Below are positions 1-8,453 of a stretch of DNA of 46,207 bases, in pieces. This DNA is from Lachnospiraceae bacterium (GTDB lineage Bacteria; Bacillota_A; Clostridia; Lachnospirales; Lachnospiraceae). The stretch spans positions 1 through 46,207 of the forward strand of contig JAGAUD010000016.1 in the NCBI GenBank assembly GCA_017620975.1, written 5' to 3'. Positions within the stretch are counted from its first letter, which is position 1, and each line of letters starts with the position of its first letter. The notes under the pieces are model-generated. The model saw nothing but the letters and a program-made list of their open reading frames with translations. It did no database searches and was not told the DNA's origin. The position numbers were made by a program, and so were the translations under genes.

Positions 1-74
1 CCAGCTAAATAAGAAGAAATTATTTACAATCATATTAAAAAAGTATTGTCATTTGATTGTCAACGGACATAGAA

Positions 75-114
75 AGAGCCAAGAAAGCCCGTAAAATAGG
101 CATTTCTTGGCTCT
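75..114 (-). terminator. Rho-independent terminator of guaA
   Basis: A long hairpin begins just past the guaA stop codon. AGAGCCAAGAAA pairs with TTTCTTGGCTCT around a short GC-flanked loop. On the minus strand the stem is followed by TTTCT. Positions 1-70 beyond it show nothing recognisable. Confidence 0.75.
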
Positions 115-120
115 AATATA

Positions 121-1413
121 TTATTCAAACTCAATCGTAGCAGGCGGCTTAGGCGACATATCAAAGCAAACCCTGTTTACATTATCTACCTCAGCCAGAA
201 TCCTATCCGTAATCTTCTGCAAAATATCCCAATCCACGCGCTCAATGGTGGCATTCATAGCATCAATGGTATTAATCGCACGAATGATTACCATATACTC
301 AAAGCATCTTGCATGGTTCTTCATACCTACAGACTTGAAGTCAGGCACTACAGTAAAGTACTGCCATACCTTCTTGTCCAATCCAGCCTTTTCAAACTCC
401 TCACGCAAAATAGCATCAGACTCTCTTACAGCTTCCAGACGATCTCTTGTAATTGCACCGGTGCAGCGTACGCCAAGTCCGGGACCCGGGAACGGCTGAC
501 GATATACCATAGATGCAGGCAGCCCCAGCTCTACGCCGCAGGCACGTACTTCGTCCTTGAACAGCTGCTTTAACGGCTCTACCAGTTCAAACTTCAGGTC
601 CTCAGGCAGACCGCCTACGTTGTGATGAGATTTTACCATCTTGGCAGTCTTGGTGCCGCTTTCGATGATGTCGGGATAAATGGTACCCTGTCCCAGGAAA
701 TCGATACCTTCCAGCTTTCTTGCTTCCTCTTCAAATACACGGATGAACTCACCGCCGATGATCTTGCGCTTCTGCTCGGGATCAGCCACATTCTCCAGCT
801 TAGTCAGAAATCTCTCCGTTGCATCTACATAAATCAGATTGGCATGCAGTTGGTTTCTAAATACTTCTACTACACTTTCGGACTCATTCTTACGCATAAG
901 ACCATGATTTACATGCACGCATACAAGCTGCTGTCCGATTGCTTTTATTAAAAGAGCTGCTACAACGGAAGAATCTACACCACCGGAAAGTGCCAGCAGT
1001 ACCTTCTTATCTCCCACCTGCTTTCTGATCAGCTCTACCTGGTCGTCAATAAAGTTCTTCATGTTCCAGTTAGCTTCTGCTGCACAATCGCCGAACACGA
1101 AATTCTTCAGTTCTTCCTCAGAAGGAAGCTCTGCGTACTGCTTTTCACAATGAGAACCGGGATAGTCCACAGAAATAATGGGATAACCGCAGGAATACAG
1201 CTCCGGACGAACTTCGACAGCTGCTCCGTCCACGATTCTGTTTTCACCACCATTTAAGATAATACCTTTTACATTATCAAGATTCTTCAGTTCTTCCACG
1301 GTGATATCATGGGGATGAATCTCGCTGTACACTCCAAGTGCACGGATCTGACGCGCCAGAACAGTATTTTCAGTGCTGCCCAGGTCCAGAATTACAATCA
1401 TGTCTTGTTTCAT
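121..1413 (-). CDS. guaA: GMP synthase with degenerate glutaminase domain
   Basis: This protein amidates XMP to GMP in purine synthesis. The ATP-pyrophosphatase domain is complete: P-loop SGGVDSS at 143-149, then GQGTIYPDIIES, KSHHNVGGLP, the RQPFPGPGLGVR segment and the C-terminal end KPPATIEFE. The N-terminal class I glutamine amidotransferase (GATase) domain is abnormal. It spans about 110 residues instead of about 190. The nucleophile motif GxCxG is replaced by SVDYPG (81-86), the HPE motif is absent, and the early GSQY motif reads GSTE. Total length is 430 aa against about 510-525 for the family. The frame is clean and the start has a good GAGG ribosome site, so the gene looks functional. 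It would depend on free ammonia or on a glutaminase supplied in trans. It is divergent from purC. Confidence 0.93.
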   Translation of the reverse strand: MKQDMIVILDLGSTENTVLARQIRALGVYSEIHPHDITVEELKNLDNVKGIILNGGENRIVDGAAVEVRPELYSCGYPIISVDYPGSHCEKQYAELPSEEELKNFVFGDCAAEANWNMKNFIDDQVELIRKQVGDKKVLLALSGGVDSSVVAALLIKAIGQQLVCVHVNHGLMRKNESESVVEVFRNQLHANLIYVDATERFLTKLENVADPEQKRKIIGGEFIRVFEEEARKLEGIDFLGQGTIYPDIIESGTKTAKMVKSHHNVGGLPEDLKFELVEPLKQLFKDEVRACGVELGLPASMVYRQPFPGPGLGVRCTGAITRDRLEAVRESDAILREEFEKAGLDKKVWQYFTVVPDFKSVGMKNHARCFEYMVIIRAINTIDAMNATIERVDWDILQKITDRILAEVDNVNRVCFDMSPKPPATIEFE

Positions 1414-1483
1414 CTTCTTATCCTCGCTTTACTTTGCATCATAGCAGCGCGTGCTATGTAAAATTTTCCTATGTGTCTATTGT

Positions 1484-1489
1484 ATTATA
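1484..1489 (-). promoter_or_regulatory. Candidate -10 box for guaA
   Basis: A perfect TATAAT on the minus strand lies about 70 nt upstream of guaA. No good -35 is visible at 17 nt. The leader also holds a small inverted repeat (ATAGCA/TGCTAT, 1441-1457). No purine-riboswitch core was recognised in this leader. Confidence 0.4.
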
Positions 1490-1644
1490 CCTTTGTCCTT
1501 TTCGCAACTAAAAATACATTAAATTGCACAAAATGACTCTTATTGTAGATTTTTTTCCAAATTAATATTTTCAGATGACAAAAACTGTGATAAAGTAGTA
1601 ATGTCAAAAGACAATCATGTATCTATACTAAAGGAGATCAGATA

Positions 1645-2328
1645 ATGAAAAAAATCTATGAAGGCAAGACAAAAGACGTATTCAGCCTTGATAATGGCAA
1701 TGTAATGCTGAAATTTAAAGATGACTGTACCGGCAAGGATGGCGTATTCGATCCCGGTGAGAACAGTGTGGGACTGACTATCGAAGGTATCGGTAAGGCC
1801 AACCTGCAGACCTCTATCCACTACTTTGAGCTGTTAAAGGAAGCCGGCATCAAGACTCATTATGTAAGCGCTGATGTTGAGAACGCTACCATGGAAGTAC
1901 TTCCTGCAACCGTATTCGGTCACGGTCTGGAAGTTATCTGCCGTCTGGTTGCTACCGGCAGCTTCATCCGCAGATATGGCGAGTATATTCAGGACGGAAC
2001 CGTTCTGGAAGGCGGATATGTAGAGTGTACCTTTAAGAATGATGCACTGGGCGATCCTCTTGTAACCGGCGAAGGTCTGGCTGCATTGGGCATCATGACT
2101 CCTGCTATGTTCGAAAGCATGAAGGAGCAGACCCTGAAGATCACCAAGATCGTAGCTGATGATCTGAAATCTATCGGCCTTGATCTGTGGGATATCAAGT
2201 TCGAGTTCGGTTACAACAATAACGAAGTTATCCTGATTGACGAAATTGCTTCCGGCAATATGCGTGTATACAAGGATGGCAAGATTGTTGAGCCCGTAGA
2301 ACTGACCAAACTGATTCTGAACAGATAA
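1645..2328 (+). CDS. purC: Phosphoribosylaminoimidazole-succinocarboxamide synthase
   Basis: SAICAR synthase joins aspartate to CAIR using ATP in de novo purine synthesis. The 227-aa protein is full length for the short bacterial form. It opens with [12 protein letters not shown], the N-terminal nucleotide-binding strand typical of PurC. It carries the family segment [17 protein letters not shown] and ends with WDIKFEFGY and [16 protein letters not shown]. The start ATG follows AAAGGAGATCAGATA. It is transcribed away from guaA and is closed by its own terminator, so it is probably a single-gene unit. Confidence 0.96.
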   Translation: MKKIYEGKTKDVFSLDNGNVMLKFKDDCTGKDGVFDPGENSVGLTIEGIGKANLQTSIHYFELLKEAGIKTHYVSADVENATMEVLPATVFGHGLEVICRLVATGSFIRRYGEYIQDGTVLEGGYVECTFKNDALGDPLVTGEGLAALGIMTPAMFESMKEQTLKITKIVADDLKSIGLDLWDIKFEFGYNNNEVILIDEIASGNMRVYKDGKIVEPVELTKLILNR

Positions 2329-2359
2329 TCGCCATTTTTCTACATAAACTTATAAAACC

Positions 2360-2401
2360 AGGCCGGCAGGTTTCCTTTGATCCTCTGCCAGCCTGTTTTT
2401 T
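2360..2401 (+). terminator. Rho-independent terminator of purC
   Basis: AGGCCGGCAG pairs with CTGCCAGCCT with one mismatch. The stem is followed by GTTTTTTAT, about 30 nt after the purC stop. Confidence 0.8.
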
Positions 2402-2416
2402 ATATTACTCCAAAAT

Positions 2417-2818
2417 TTATATCTTACTCTTAAGTATCGCCACAAATCCTCTCAATATGGATGTAACAAAAGCCCAGCCTGCGGACTCTGCAGCACTGAG
2501 ATACCCGGCTCCCACAATGTTAAATCCTGCAAAAAGGAAACCAACAAAATAAAGCTTTACTCCTTCCGCAGCATAGGAAGCCAGCTGATGATTACGCTCA
2601 CTGTTAAATACTTCCACAATAATATCTGCCCACAGATTTGTAATCACTATGATCAACACCGATAATATCAAAGAGGTAATCACAGCAAGCTTAAGCGTCT
2701 TGCGTACCGCCTTGTGATCTCCTTTTCCATGATAATCGCTGATTAGCGGCTGCGATCCCTGTGACACACCGTTGTAAAAAGCTGTTGCCACAATAGCAGT
2801 ATTGGCCACGATGCCAAA
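2417..2818 (-). pseudogene. MATE-family efflux pump fragment
   Basis: About 134 codons of a MATE (MepA-like) transporter remain: FGIVANTAIVATAFYNG, the GVSQGSQPLISDYHGKG loop, then two hydrophobic helices ending in SILRGFVAI and a short unrelated tail. MATE pumps have about 450 residues, so roughly the first half and the last part are missing. The fragment starts directly after the azlD stop codon and in the same frame. That suggests a deletion or recombination joint between azlD and the middle of a former MATE gene. An ATG inside the fragment with no clear ribosome site could give 130 aa, but this would not be a working pump. The intact MATE gene at 21214-22590 is a different, less similar protein. 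Confidence 0.8.
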
Positions 2819-3130
2819 TCAGAATCCCAACATCTGCACTACAAATACCACTGCTGCCGCGCCTACCGCTACCGTCAGCAGCCCTTTCTTGAAATAAGCC
2901 AACAGTACTGCTGCTACGCAGCCTGCTACTGCGCTTATCTGAGACCCCGTACTGGAGAAAATAGCAGGGAAAGTCATGGCTGCAAGCACTGCGTAAGGCA
3001 CATAATAAAGAAAGGACCGAATCCTCACATTCGTGATCTTTTTGCGGAATATGACCATGGGGAGCATACGAATCAGATAAGTAGTAAGAGCCATTACCGC
3101 AATTCCTAAGATAATATATCCTGTTTTCAT
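2819..3130 (-). CDS. azlD: AzlD-family branched-chain amino acid transport subunit
   Basis: This is the small membrane partner of AzlC in the LIV-E family exporter of branched-chain amino acids. The 103-aa protein has the usual size, with three or four hydrophobic segments and the conserved early TYLIRMLPMVIF stretch. Its start ATG overlaps the azlC stop in an ATGA arrangement, so translation is coupled. Its stop is followed immediately by MATE-derived sequence, which makes it worth checking whether the last residues (VVFVVQMLGF) are native. Confidence 0.88.
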   Translation of the reverse strand: MKTGYIILGIAVMALTTYLIRMLPMVIFRKKITNVRIRSFLYYVPYAVLAAMTFPAIFSSTGSQISAVAGCVAAVLLAYFKKGLLTVAVGAAAVVFVVQMLGF

Positions 3131-3903
3131 CTGCAGGCAGCCTCCTTCTCTTCTTTAATATCGTTTGCTTCTTTGACATTACTTACTTCTTCCGCGCTAT
3201 TCGCTTCTTCCGGCCCAATCGGGAACAACCATGCCGCAATTCCACTGACAAGCAACGTAATCAATATGATAGACCAGCCGCCGGAAATATTTTTCAATAA
3301 CGGCAAATAATTAAATGACAGACTTGCAGCAATCGCCATGATGATTGTTATCATAATACTCTTATTTTCTCTGGCCGGCGGGATGATAATCGCAATGAAC
3401 ATTCCATATAAGGCAATGCCCATGGCATTGGTAAGCGCCGTAGGCATAAAGGAAGCCGCCACAGCGCCGAAAAGGGTTCCCCCGGTCCAGCCCAGCACCG
3501 GTGTAAGAATCAGTCCCGCCATATATGAACCGGTCAGATCACCTTTATGCTGCATGGATACTGCAAAAACCTCATCTGTAATCCCATAGGAAATAGCCAG
3601 CCTGTGCCTGATTCTCATATCTTTATGAACTTTCTGGGATACAGACAGTGACATAAGAAAATATCTGATATTAATGATCAATGTGGTCATTGCCAGCTCT
3701 ACCATAGTTCCCTGTGCAATTAAAATATTGATTCCTGCAAACTGCCCTGCGCTGGTCACATTGAACAGTGAAATCGCAACTGCCGACCATACCGGGAGTC
3801 CTGACAGAACAGCGGTCAGACCAAATGCCATGGATACGGAAAAGTATCCCAGACAGATGGGGATTCCGTCTTTTGTGCCCTGTAAAAATTCCTGCTTCTT
3901 CAT
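3127..3903 (-). CDS. azlC: AzlC-family branched-chain amino acid permease
   Basis: This is the large membrane subunit of the AzlCD exporter. The 258-aa protein shows the family landmarks: an early GIPICLGYFSVSMAFG segment, the long periplasmic-type loop NVTSAGQFAGINIL, and the motif ISYGITDEVFAVS. There are about seven hydrophobic helices. It ends in a charged Glu/Lys tail of about 25 residues, slightly longer than usual. The start ATG has GAGGAAAACACGA upstream. The palindrome GTGTATACAC lies about 65 nt before the start and could be an operator. Confidence 0.9.
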   Translation of the reverse strand: MKKQEFLQGTKDGIPICLGYFSVSMAFGLTAVLSGLPVWSAVAISLFNVTSAGQFAGINILIAQGTMVELAMTTLIINIRYFLMSLSVSQKVHKDMRIRHRLAISYGITDEVFAVSMQHKGDLTGSYMAGLILTPVLGWTGGTLFGAVAASFMPTALTNAMGIALYGMFIAIIIPPARENKSIMITIIMAIAASLSFNYLPLLKNISGGWSIILITLLVSGIAAWLFPIGPEEANSAEEVSNVKEANDIKEEKEAACR

Positions 3904-4492
3904 TCGTGTTTTCCTCGTTTTCTAACATGATACATCAGACAATATATCACAGAATGAAAGAAAAATCCAGTGTATACACATTATTCTGTTCCTTCTTTCA
4001 CTGTTTGCAAATACTCAAAGAAATCATCTGCTTTTTTTCCGCTGTGCCGATTCTTTCAGGCTTCAGATTTTACTGATAATACATGGTCATCTTCGGTTAC
4101 GTAGAACATGGTCTCATTACCTATATCTATTGTACCGTTTTTACTATTTTGGGGAAAATCCCTTTTCTGAATTGAGCAACTATGTTAATATGAACAGTAT
4201 AAGCACACTGAAATTTGTGGAGGCTTATATGAATAAAATGAGGCTTTCTTGAATATAGGTATACGGTAAACTGGGAAAAATAGAGTTTTTATCCGTTGGT
4301 ATCACTTAAAACGGTGGTTTTCGTCGGATAAAACTAAAAAATAATGTTATTATCCGCTAGCGTTGCTACAAAATGGCAAAATGGACATTCTTGGCATGAA
4401 AAATATCCATAATTTAACGTCATGTACATCCAAAGTTCAGAAAGAATCATAAAAATGATACATCACTTATAACTCAAAAAGGAGACAATAAT
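3904..4492. other. 589-bp intergenic region between azlC and the M42 gene
   Basis: No convincing gene is present. Visible items are the palindrome GTGTATACAC at 3970-3979; a minus-strand open stretch ending at 4056 that reads about 40 codons without a start (contains ETMFYVTEDDHVLSVKSEA), possibly a gene remnant; a plus-strand 7-codon ORF MNKMRLS after GGAGG (start 4229, after TTATATG), which looks leader-like; and an inverted repeat AGTTTTTATCCG / CGGATAAAACT (4284-4295 and 4325-4335) with a further TTATCCG copy near 4351. Their function is unknown. Confidence 0.5.
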
Positions 4493-5527
4493 ATGAATAC
4501 TTACACTGATTACATGTTAGAACAGACCACGAAAATCCTCGCCATCGACAGTCCCTCCGGCTTTACCTCCCGGGCAGCCGAATACGTGATGGAAGAATAT
4601 CGCAAACTGGGATTCGTACCTCAGATGACCAACAAGGGCGGCATCCTTGTCTGTGTAAACGAAGGCCGCACGGAAAATGATGCCGTGCTTCTTGCATCTC
4701 ACATCGATACCTTAGGCGGCATGGTATGTGATATCACCTCAAGCGGACGCCTTATGCTGACTCGCCTGGGTGGTCTGGATGCCAATAATACGGAAACGGA
4801 AAACTGCCGGATTTATACCCGGGACGGTCGGATTTACACCGGTACTTTCCAGCTGAAAAACGCTTCCATTCATGTCAATGGCAATTACAGCGACACTTCC
4901 CGTTCTTTTGAAACAATGGAAGTGCTTCTGGATGAACTTGTGGAAAGTAAAGAAGATGTGCTGGGTCTAGGCATCCTGCCCGGTGACATCGTATGCTTTG
5001 AGCCCCGTACGGTTGTGACACCATCAGGCTATATCAAGAGCCGTTTTCTGGATGACAAATTAAGCGTAGGCATCCTTTTGGGCTACGCTAAATATCTGAA
5101 GGAAAACAATATCACGACCGAAAGAAAGATTTATCACCACATCACCGTATTTGAAGAAGTAGGACATGGTGCCTCCGCTTCTGTACCTGCAGATGTCACA
5201 GAAATCCTTGTTGTAGATATGGGATGCGTGGGCGATGGTCTCGGCTGTAAGGAGACACAGGTATCCATCTGTGCCAAGGATTCCAGTGGTCCTTATCACT
5301 ATGATGTAGTTACCGGGCTGATCAATGCTGCCAAATCCGCGAACCTTGACTTTGCAGTGGATGTTTATCCTCACTACAGTTCTGATGCAGGAACTGCTCT
5401 GCGTGCCGGGAATGACTGCCGTTACGGCCTCATCGGCGCAGGTGTGTACGCTTCCCACGGCTATGAGCGCAGTCACGTGAAGGGCGTTGAGAATACCTGG
5501 GGATTGCTGAAAGCTTATCTTGGATAA
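4493..5527 (+). CDS. M42 family metallopeptidase
   Basis: A cytosolic dinuclear-metal aminopeptidase of the M42 family (FrvX/YsdC/glutamyl-aminopeptidase type). The 344 aa is the usual length. Metal-site motifs are visible in order: ASHIDTLG (His70, Asp72), SRFLDDKLSVG (bridging Asp187), VFEEVGHG (catalytic Glu221/Glu222), a VVDMG strand and a late SHGYERSH histidine. It has no signal peptide, which fits peptide turnover in the cytoplasm. The start ATG follows AAAAAGGAGACAATAAT. It stands alone between a noncoding spacer and a terminator. The exact peptide preference cannot be read from sequence. Confidence 0.92.
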   Translation: MNTYTDYMLEQTTKILAIDSPSGFTSRAAEYVMEEYRKLGFVPQMTNKGGILVCVNEGRTENDAVLLASHIDTLGGMVCDITSSGRLMLTRLGGLDANNTETENCRIYTRDGRIYTGTFQLKNASIHVNGNYSDTSRSFETMEVLLDELVESKEDVLGLGILPGDIVCFEPRTVVTPSGYIKSRFLDDKLSVGILLGYAKYLKENNITTERKIYHHITVFEEVGHGASASVPADVTEILVVDMGCVGDGLGCKETQVSICAKDSSGPYHYDVVTGLINAAKSANLDFAVDVYPHYSSDAGTALRAGNDCRYGLIGAGVYASHGYERSHVKGVENTWGLLKAYLG

Positions 5528-5552
5528 TTCAGGAACCGCTATCCTGCCAAAA

Positions 5553-5581
5553 AGAGAGCCTGTAGCAGGGCTCTCTTCTTT
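5553..5581. terminator. Bidirectional terminator after the M42 gene
   Basis: An AGAGAGCC / GGCTCTCT stem is followed by TCTTCTTTT on the plus strand and TTTTT on the minus strand. It can serve the M42 gene and also the converging pgmB remnant. Confidence 0.75.
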
Positions 5582-5634
5582 TGTGCAACCAATTTAAAAA
5601 TATGAAATGGGCATGACCACCGCCATTCCCCATA

Positions 5635-6298
5635 TCATTTTATTACAGAGCTTGCACTTCCCTTTGCTTTTTCTCCTGTCACAGTAATTTCTTCTATTTC
5701 CAGAAGATTTTTAAAGGAATCTATTTTATAGTCAGACCTTTCATAATTGGTCGCATCACCAATTGCAATTGCAAGCATGTTTCCAGCTTTGGCAGCATCA
5801 ATTCCGGCATATGCATCCTCAACTACCGCACACTCTTCTGGATGTAATCCCAGAAATTCAGCAGCTTTTAAAAACACTTCCGCATCCGGTTTTGAATTGG
5901 TAATATTCGTCCCATCGGAAATTGCATCAAAAGCGTCCGTTAACCCTACCTGAGACAAAATGAATTTTGCGTTTTTGCTGGAAGAACCGAGTGACAGACG
6001 ATAGCCTCGTGCTCTTAATTCTGCCAATGTATCCCTTACTTCCCGGGTAACATCCTCCGGAGACATTTTCTTCAGGAGTTCTTTATATATCTCATTCTTT
6101 TCTTCTGCCATAGCAGCCTTCTGTTCTTCTGTAAGTGGAGCACCAGTATATCTTTCCAGAATAATTTCCAGACTTTCTCTTCTGCTTACCCCCCTTAAAC
6201 GATTGTTAATTTCTTCATCAAAATAAATACCGTTTTTGTCTGCTATCTGTTTCCATGCCTGGAAGTGAAATTTATCGGTAAATACAATGACACCATCT
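5635..6298 (-). pseudogene. pgmB: Beta-phosphoglucomutase lacking its N-terminus
   Basis: HAD-superfamily beta-phosphoglucomutase converts beta-glucose 1-phosphate to glucose 6-phosphate, using the product of the adjacent GH65 enzyme. From DGVIVFTDKFHF onward the protein is normal: the cap helix with LRGVSRRESLE, motif II LGSSSKNAKF, and VVEDAYAGIDAAK. The first seven or so residues, which carry the nucleophile in FDLDG, are missing. Upstream, the frame runs into GH65 sequence and reads WRTDG, so the nucleophilic Asp is Arg. An in-frame ATG at 6342 would encode a 235-aa protein with a foreign leader. Activity is not expected. Confidence 0.85.
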
Positions 6299-8396
6299 GT
6301 CCGCCACACATACGAACACCGGCAAATCCCAGCACACAACATTGCCAGATACCACCAAGTGATGCTGCATGAATCCCATGATCACTTGAATCCATCTGTG
6401 GACCCAAATCAATCGCTCTTGCCCCTTCAAAAAGCTGATAAGCTTTATCCTGCTCACCACAATCAGCAGCCAGCATGGAATAGGCACACAAACTCAGAGA
6501 AGACTCATGAACACAAAACGGTTCATAATACGCAAGGCTCTCTCTCTTCACTTCGTTACTGAATAATTCCTCCAATAACAGGAACAAATTCATGACATCT
6601 GCCTGTTTGGATACCTTTAACCCTACATATTCAGGGTACGGATAGTCTTTTCTAAGCTTCCGTTCTCCCCTTCTATAAATGCTCAGATCCACTTCAGGTA
6701 AAGAAAGATAAGTATCATCCTGTGGCAGAATATGGTTCTCATTCGCCTTAGGAAGTACCAGTTTATCTTTTCTTTCCTTCCACCCTGCATCTCTATTCTC
6801 AAGATTTAGCTTCCTGTCCAGCCTTTTGTAATCCTCCGGGAATTCTCTTTGTAATCGTTCTTTCCAGGAAAGGGCCAGGCGTAAGTTCAAATGAGCCAGA
6901 TAATTAGTGAAGGCATTATTATTGGCATGATGTGTAAACTCATCCGGTCCTATGACATCACAAATTTCATAACGATCCTTATCTGGTCTGTATTCCAGCC
7001 TGGACTTCCAGAATTGTGCTGTTTCAAATAAAATCTCACAGCCGCATTGACGCATAAACCCTATATCGTGGGTAATCTCATAGTAATAATACACTCCATA
7101 AGCCACATCAGCAGTAACATGAATCTCATACTGTGAAAAACGTGCTTCCGGACATGTATCTCCATCTGTAATCCATGCTGCTTCCCATGGATACATCGCA
7201 CCTTCATAACCATTTTCTCGTGCTTTTCTTCTGGCACTGTCCAGACAAAGGAAGCGGTATTCCAGCAACGAACGGGCACCGGCAGGATCTTCCCACACAA
7301 AATATGGAAGCATATAAATTTCTGTATCCCAGAAGGTATGTCCGAGATACCCTTTTCCGGACAACCCTTTCGCACCTATATTCATACGGTTATCATGAAC
7401 CGGTGCCATTACAGTCAAATGATATATCGCGAATCTTAATGCAAGCTGGTCGAAATCTGCATCTCCTGAAATGATAACATCCTTCTCCTGCCATAATCGT
7501 TCCCAACAGTCCTTGGAAATTTGCCATGTTTTTTCATAACCTATCTTGCAGACTATTTCCATTTTTTCTTTTTCATGCTGCAGTAGAAGTTCTCTTGACG
7601 ACTTACCGGATCTCATATCCATAAATTCTATATCTTTGTCCCTGGTAGTTGCCACTCTGCTCAATTTCTCCAGTAACAGTTCATCGCCTTCCTCCAGTAG
7701 TGCCCGGCAGGAAGACATAACCTGTTCTTTCCCCGATCGAATGGTCATTTCTATCGCTTCTTTTTCGTCACTACAACCCTTTTTCCAAGCTTTAACAACA
7801 GAACTTGTCACAAAAGTAATATCACTTTCATGGGTAGTTTCTGCATACTGCATGATTCCATCCTGCACATAGCCCTGCATAGCAATAAAATGCAGCTCTC
7901 CATGCTCTCCACCCTGTATACCACTTTGCAGACCAATCTCAGTCCTGCCCTTTAGCACTTTAACAGATACCCTCTGTCCCAGCACATGTCGCTCCTCCAA
8001 AGAGACAAATCGCTCTGAAGCAAACTCTATACACAGCCCCTCTCTCGGTATCCATACAAATCTTCTGCACAACAAACCATTATACAGCGTCAGACTCCGT
8101 TCATAGTCCTGCACATTTTCCTCTGTCAATTCCAGTGGAATTCCGTCAGCAGTCAAAGACAATGCTGTAATATCTGCTGCTTTGGGGAGCTCCGTAGTGT
8201 TTTTTGCTTCCATCCTGTCAAAGGTACCCGCCACAAGGGTATAGCGTATATTTTTGCTGTACTCTTCCTCTACTGCTGCACGTACTCCCATATATCCATT
8301 TCCCTGACACATAATAGATTCATATTTGCGAACATTTTCCTGCCAAAAATCGCTTTCTTTTATTGTCCAGTTTTTCATATTTATTTCATTTTTCAT
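6243..8396 (-). CDS. GH65 glycoside phosphorylase, C-terminally truncated
   Basis: Cytoplasmic family 65 phosphorylase (maltose, kojibiose, trehalose or nigerose type), which splits a disaccharide with phosphate to give beta-glucose 1-phosphate. The N-terminal beta-sandwich covers about 1-270 and the helical barrel about 300-690. The acid Glu486 lies in VIGPDEFTHHANNNAF. The 597-605 segment KQADVMNLF and the GIHAASLGGIWQ phosphate-binding segment at 674-685 are intact. After FAGVRM (residue 696) the sequence leaves the family and ends 21 residues later; about 50-80 residues of the C-terminal beta-domain are missing. The end overlaps the headless pgmB in another frame, so one deletion damaged both genes. 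Start ATG follows CAGGGG. Some activity is conceivable but doubtful. Confidence 0.85.
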   Translation of the reverse strand: MKNEINMKNWTIKESDFWQENVRKYESIMCQGNGYMGVRAAVEEEYSKNIRYTLVAGTFDRMEAKNTTELPKAADITALSLTADGIPLELTEENVQDYERSLTLYNGLLCRRFVWIPREGLCIEFASERFVSLEERHVLGQRVSVKVLKGRTEIGLQSGIQGGEHGELHFIAMQGYVQDGIMQYAETTHESDITFVTSSVVKAWKKGCSDEKEAIEMTIRSGKEQVMSSCRALLEEGDELLLEKLSRVATTRDKDIEFMDMRSGKSSRELLLQHEKEKMEIVCKIGYEKTWQISKDCWERLWQEKDVIISGDADFDQLALRFAIYHLTVMAPVHDNRMNIGAKGLSGKGYLGHTFWDTEIYMLPYFVWEDPAGARSLLEYRFLCLDSARRKARENGYEGAMYPWEAAWITDGDTCPEARFSQYEIHVTADVAYGVYYYYEITHDIGFMRQCGCEILFETAQFWKSRLEYRPDKDRYEICDVIGPDEFTHHANNNAFTNYLAHLNLRLALSWKERLQREFPEDYKRLDRKLNLENRDAGWKERKDKLVLPKANENHILPQDDTYLSLPEVDLSIYRRGERKLRKDYPYPEYVGLKVSKQADVMNLFLLLEELFSNEVKRESLAYYEPFCVHESSLSLCAYSMLAADCGEQDKAYQLFEGARAIDLGPQMDSSDHGIHAASLGGIWQCCVLGFAGVRMCGGQMVSLYLPINFTSRHGNR

Positions 8397-8453
8397 TTTT
8401 CAACCCCTGTTAAAATTCCGCCATTGCAGTAACTGCTTTGGCGGAATTTCCAC

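Noticed and set aside
1414..1644. Purine riboswitch in the guaA-purC divergent region
   Set aside because: No conserved three-way-junction core could be recognised on either strand. Only weak promoter elements and a small inverted repeat were seen.
2691..3179. 162-codon minus-strand ORF over azlD
   Set aside because: It overlaps azlD in another frame, has shadow-like composition and no family features.
6243..6342. Programmed frameshift making a GH65-phosphoglucomutase fusion enzyme
   Set aside because: The joint lacks the catalytic Asp of the mutase and the C-terminal domain of GH65, and no slippery sequence was apparent, so a deletion explains it better.
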